Assembly (NCBI RefSeq): GCF_031202265.1
Contig: NZ_CP100604.1
Span: 2,214,501 to 2,278,500, forward strand
Length of the DNA stretch: 64,000 nt
From: Bradyrhizobium sp. Ash2021
Lineage (GTDB): Bacteria > Pseudomonadota > Alphaproteobacteria > Rhizobiales > Xanthobacteraceae
Direction: 5' to 3'
In this document: positions 62,831-64,000 of the stretch, piece by piece
How the letters are laid out: every line of letters starts with the position of its first letter
Position numbering within the stretch: position 1 is the first letter of the stretch
Made by a program: the position numbers and the translations under genes
Notes under the pieces: model-generated
What the model saw: the letters and a program-made list of their open reading frames with translations, nothing else
What the model was told of the DNA's origin: nothing
Database searches by the model: none

Positions 62831-62988
62831 GAAACGCGGAAAAGACCTTCAGTGATGCGGCGTCATCGAATTGGGACGGCGCCAGGGCGCGTTGGAGGTT
62901 CCAAACAAAGGCGGAGATGATTGAGTGGCAACCGCCACGGGAAGTCAGCCTTGACCTTTGATCTGGAAGTCAGCGGAAATCTGTTTGA

Positions 62989-63864
62989 TCACTCGCGGGG
63001 ACCGCTAGCTGCAGAGCCGACGGAGGACACGGGAGCGCCGCTCCGTGCCGGCCGAAGATTAACGCTCTCGGTTAGCGTAGATGACACAGCTGGAATCTGT
63101 TGGCCCTGAGTAGCAGCCATCACTGCGTTTCGGGTGTTGTTGAATACCTCCTCGATCATCTTCGAAGAATCCATCTGCGTAAGAAGAGCGGTCATCAGCT
63201 GACTATGTAGTTCATCCGGATCTTCGACGACCTGGCCAGGCGCTGCTGAGCTCAGGATGAGCGCGTTCTCACTCGTTTGAATGGGTGCAAGTCCATGTGA
63301 GTAGCTCCTGAAGCGTCGCTCATAAGGATTGCGGCGTGAGGCCTCAATGACGACGAGCCTGACGCGGGCTCCGGATGTCTTGAGTTGCGAAAGGAGACGG
63401 TCAATGCTTACGCCTTGTCGACGGACATCTTCTTCACTCCAGATCTTCGCGTCGACTGGGATTAAATAATTTTGTCCGTCAGATTGGACACCGTAACCTC
63501 CGAAATAGACCAACACAATTGAGTTCAAATGTACTCTTGCCCTTAGATGATCGATTGCGCGCGTCATGTCGGGGTGCGTCGCATTGTCAACCGCGTCGAC
63601 CAGAAAGCCGTCCTTGCGAAGAGCATTTGTCAAACCTTCCGCATCGCGTGTTATTTGGGGAAGAGGAGAGCCGGCATCGGGATAGGTTGAATTGCCAATC
63701 ACCAGAGCTAGCCGATTAGTATCTATGGGTGCGGATTCACCCGACCAGATGGGCGCGCTCATGGGCCGGTTATGAGGCTTCTCCAACCGCATTGTCCTGC
63801 CGAGGCCAGTTGAGAGCAAGCCAAGCAGGACTGCAGCGCCGACTAGTATTCTGGCAACTGTCAT
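62989..63864 (-). CDS. Caspase-family protein lacking both catalytic residues
   Basis: 291 residues with an N-terminal hydrophobic segment (ARILVGAAVLLGLLSTGLG), probably a signal peptide or anchor, then a peptidase C14 caspase-like domain: NRLALVIGNSTYPDAGSPLPQ, YGVQSDGQNYLIPVDAKIW, LDRLLSQLK. The His of the usual SGHG is Tyr124 (FGGYG), and the Cys of the usual DACR is Ser176 (IEASRRNPYERRF). So it should not be a protease. Its start overlaps the stop of an upstream gene by ATGA, so the two are probably one operon. Role unknown; it could be a binding or regulatory pseudo-enzyme. Confidence 0.85.
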   Translation of the reverse strand: MTVARILVGAAVLLGLLSTGLGRTMRLEKPHNRPMSAPIWSGESAPIDTNRLALVIGNSTYPDAGSPLPQITRDAEGLTNALRKDGFLVDAVDNATHPDMTRAIDHLRARVHLNSIVLVYFGGYGVQSDGQNYLIPVDAKIWSEEDVRRQGVSIDRLLSQLKTSGARVRLVVIEASRRNPYERRFRSYSHGLAPIQTSENALILSSAAPGQVVEDPDELHSQLMTALLTQMDSSKMIEEVFNNTRNAVMAATQGQQIPAVSSTLTESVNLRPARSGAPVSSVGSAASGPRE

Positions 63865-64000
63865 TTCATTATGGTCTCCAGTTCACAGAGGAATCGCTCC
63901 TCTCCGTAAGATGCCTTGGCGCTGCCAGCATTCGCGCCACAGTCGCGTGCCGCCGTTGCGTCCTTCAATTGCGTCGCGCCGTCCAGTAACCCGAGCATCG
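63861..64000 (-). CDS. Partial gene upstream of the caspase-like gene (5' end outside window)
   Basis: On the minus strand an open frame enters from the window edge and ends LLDGATQLKDATAARDCGANAGSAKASYG, then EERFLCELETIMK-stop, with its TGA overlapping the caspase-like ATG (ATGA). Two Cys residues (DCGAN and FLCEL) could be a pair. This overlap suggests a real gene translated together with the caspase-like protein. Too little is visible to name it. Confidence 0.6.
   Translation of the reverse strand, partial: MLGLLDGATQLKDATAARDCGANAGSAKASYGEERFLCELETIMK

Overview
The window reads as a piece of the chromosome of a Bradyrhizobium-type alphaproteobacterium (Nitrobacteraceae). The evidence is high GC with long antisense shadow ORFs, SciP- and FlbD-type flagellar regulators, a serC leader RNA ahead of serC-serA, a LuxI/LuxR pair of the BjaI/RpaI/BraI kind, a Rhodobacter-type PmtA, and many dispersed palindromic intergenic elements of the kind common in this family. 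The species was not determined.

Layout. 1-14 kb: two DUF992 secreted proteins, an EF-G-like GTPase, a DUF1275 membrane protein, aroE, two tandem secreted paralogues, lldD, glmM, an Fsr-type exporter, two outer-membrane beta-barrel proteins, a GST and a GNAT acetyltransferase. 14.4-17.5 kb: the serine pathway (leader RNA, serC, serA). 17.7-29.2 kb: a DUF4139 protein, a 2-hydroxyacid dehydrogenase with a degenerate glycine motif, a chemoreceptor, two DMT exporters, a TetR/membrane-protein pair with a clear operator, a second FMN hydroxyacid dehydrogenase and an MCE protein. 29.3-32.4 kb: a quorum-sensing locus, luxR-type <- -> luxI-type, with a P450 gene and a small ORF overlapping it. 32.4-44.9 kb: ybaK, purA, small membrane and secreted proteins, msrB and msrA, a RecD-like helicase, and a luciferase-like monooxygenase followed by a flavin-reductase remnant. 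45.0-53.2 kb: a flagellar cluster, all on the minus strand (fliK-flgD, sciP, fliF-fliG-fliH-fliN-flbD). 53.5-55.8 kb: mnmA, pmtA and a small secreted protein.

At 55.9 kb an elongator tRNA-Met gene is followed at once by a large tyrosine recombinase. This marks the left edge of an integrated element that runs past the window end. It carries a complete IS with a 4-bp target duplication, a nest of three related IS copies, a bacterioferritin-associated ferredoxin whose C-terminus reads into an IS end, and a caspase-like protein that has lost both catalytic residues. The dispersed palindromes seen throughout the first 45 kb were not seen in this last 8 kb, which fits recent acquisition.

The most interesting places are the quorum-sensing locus (two perfect dyads between the divergent genes, one covering the luxI Shine-Dalgarno region), the pseudo-caspase operon at the right end, and candidate CtrA boxes ahead of sciP, fliF and an outer-membrane protein gene. 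No CRISPR array or rRNA was found. All identifications are by reading motifs; no database search was run.
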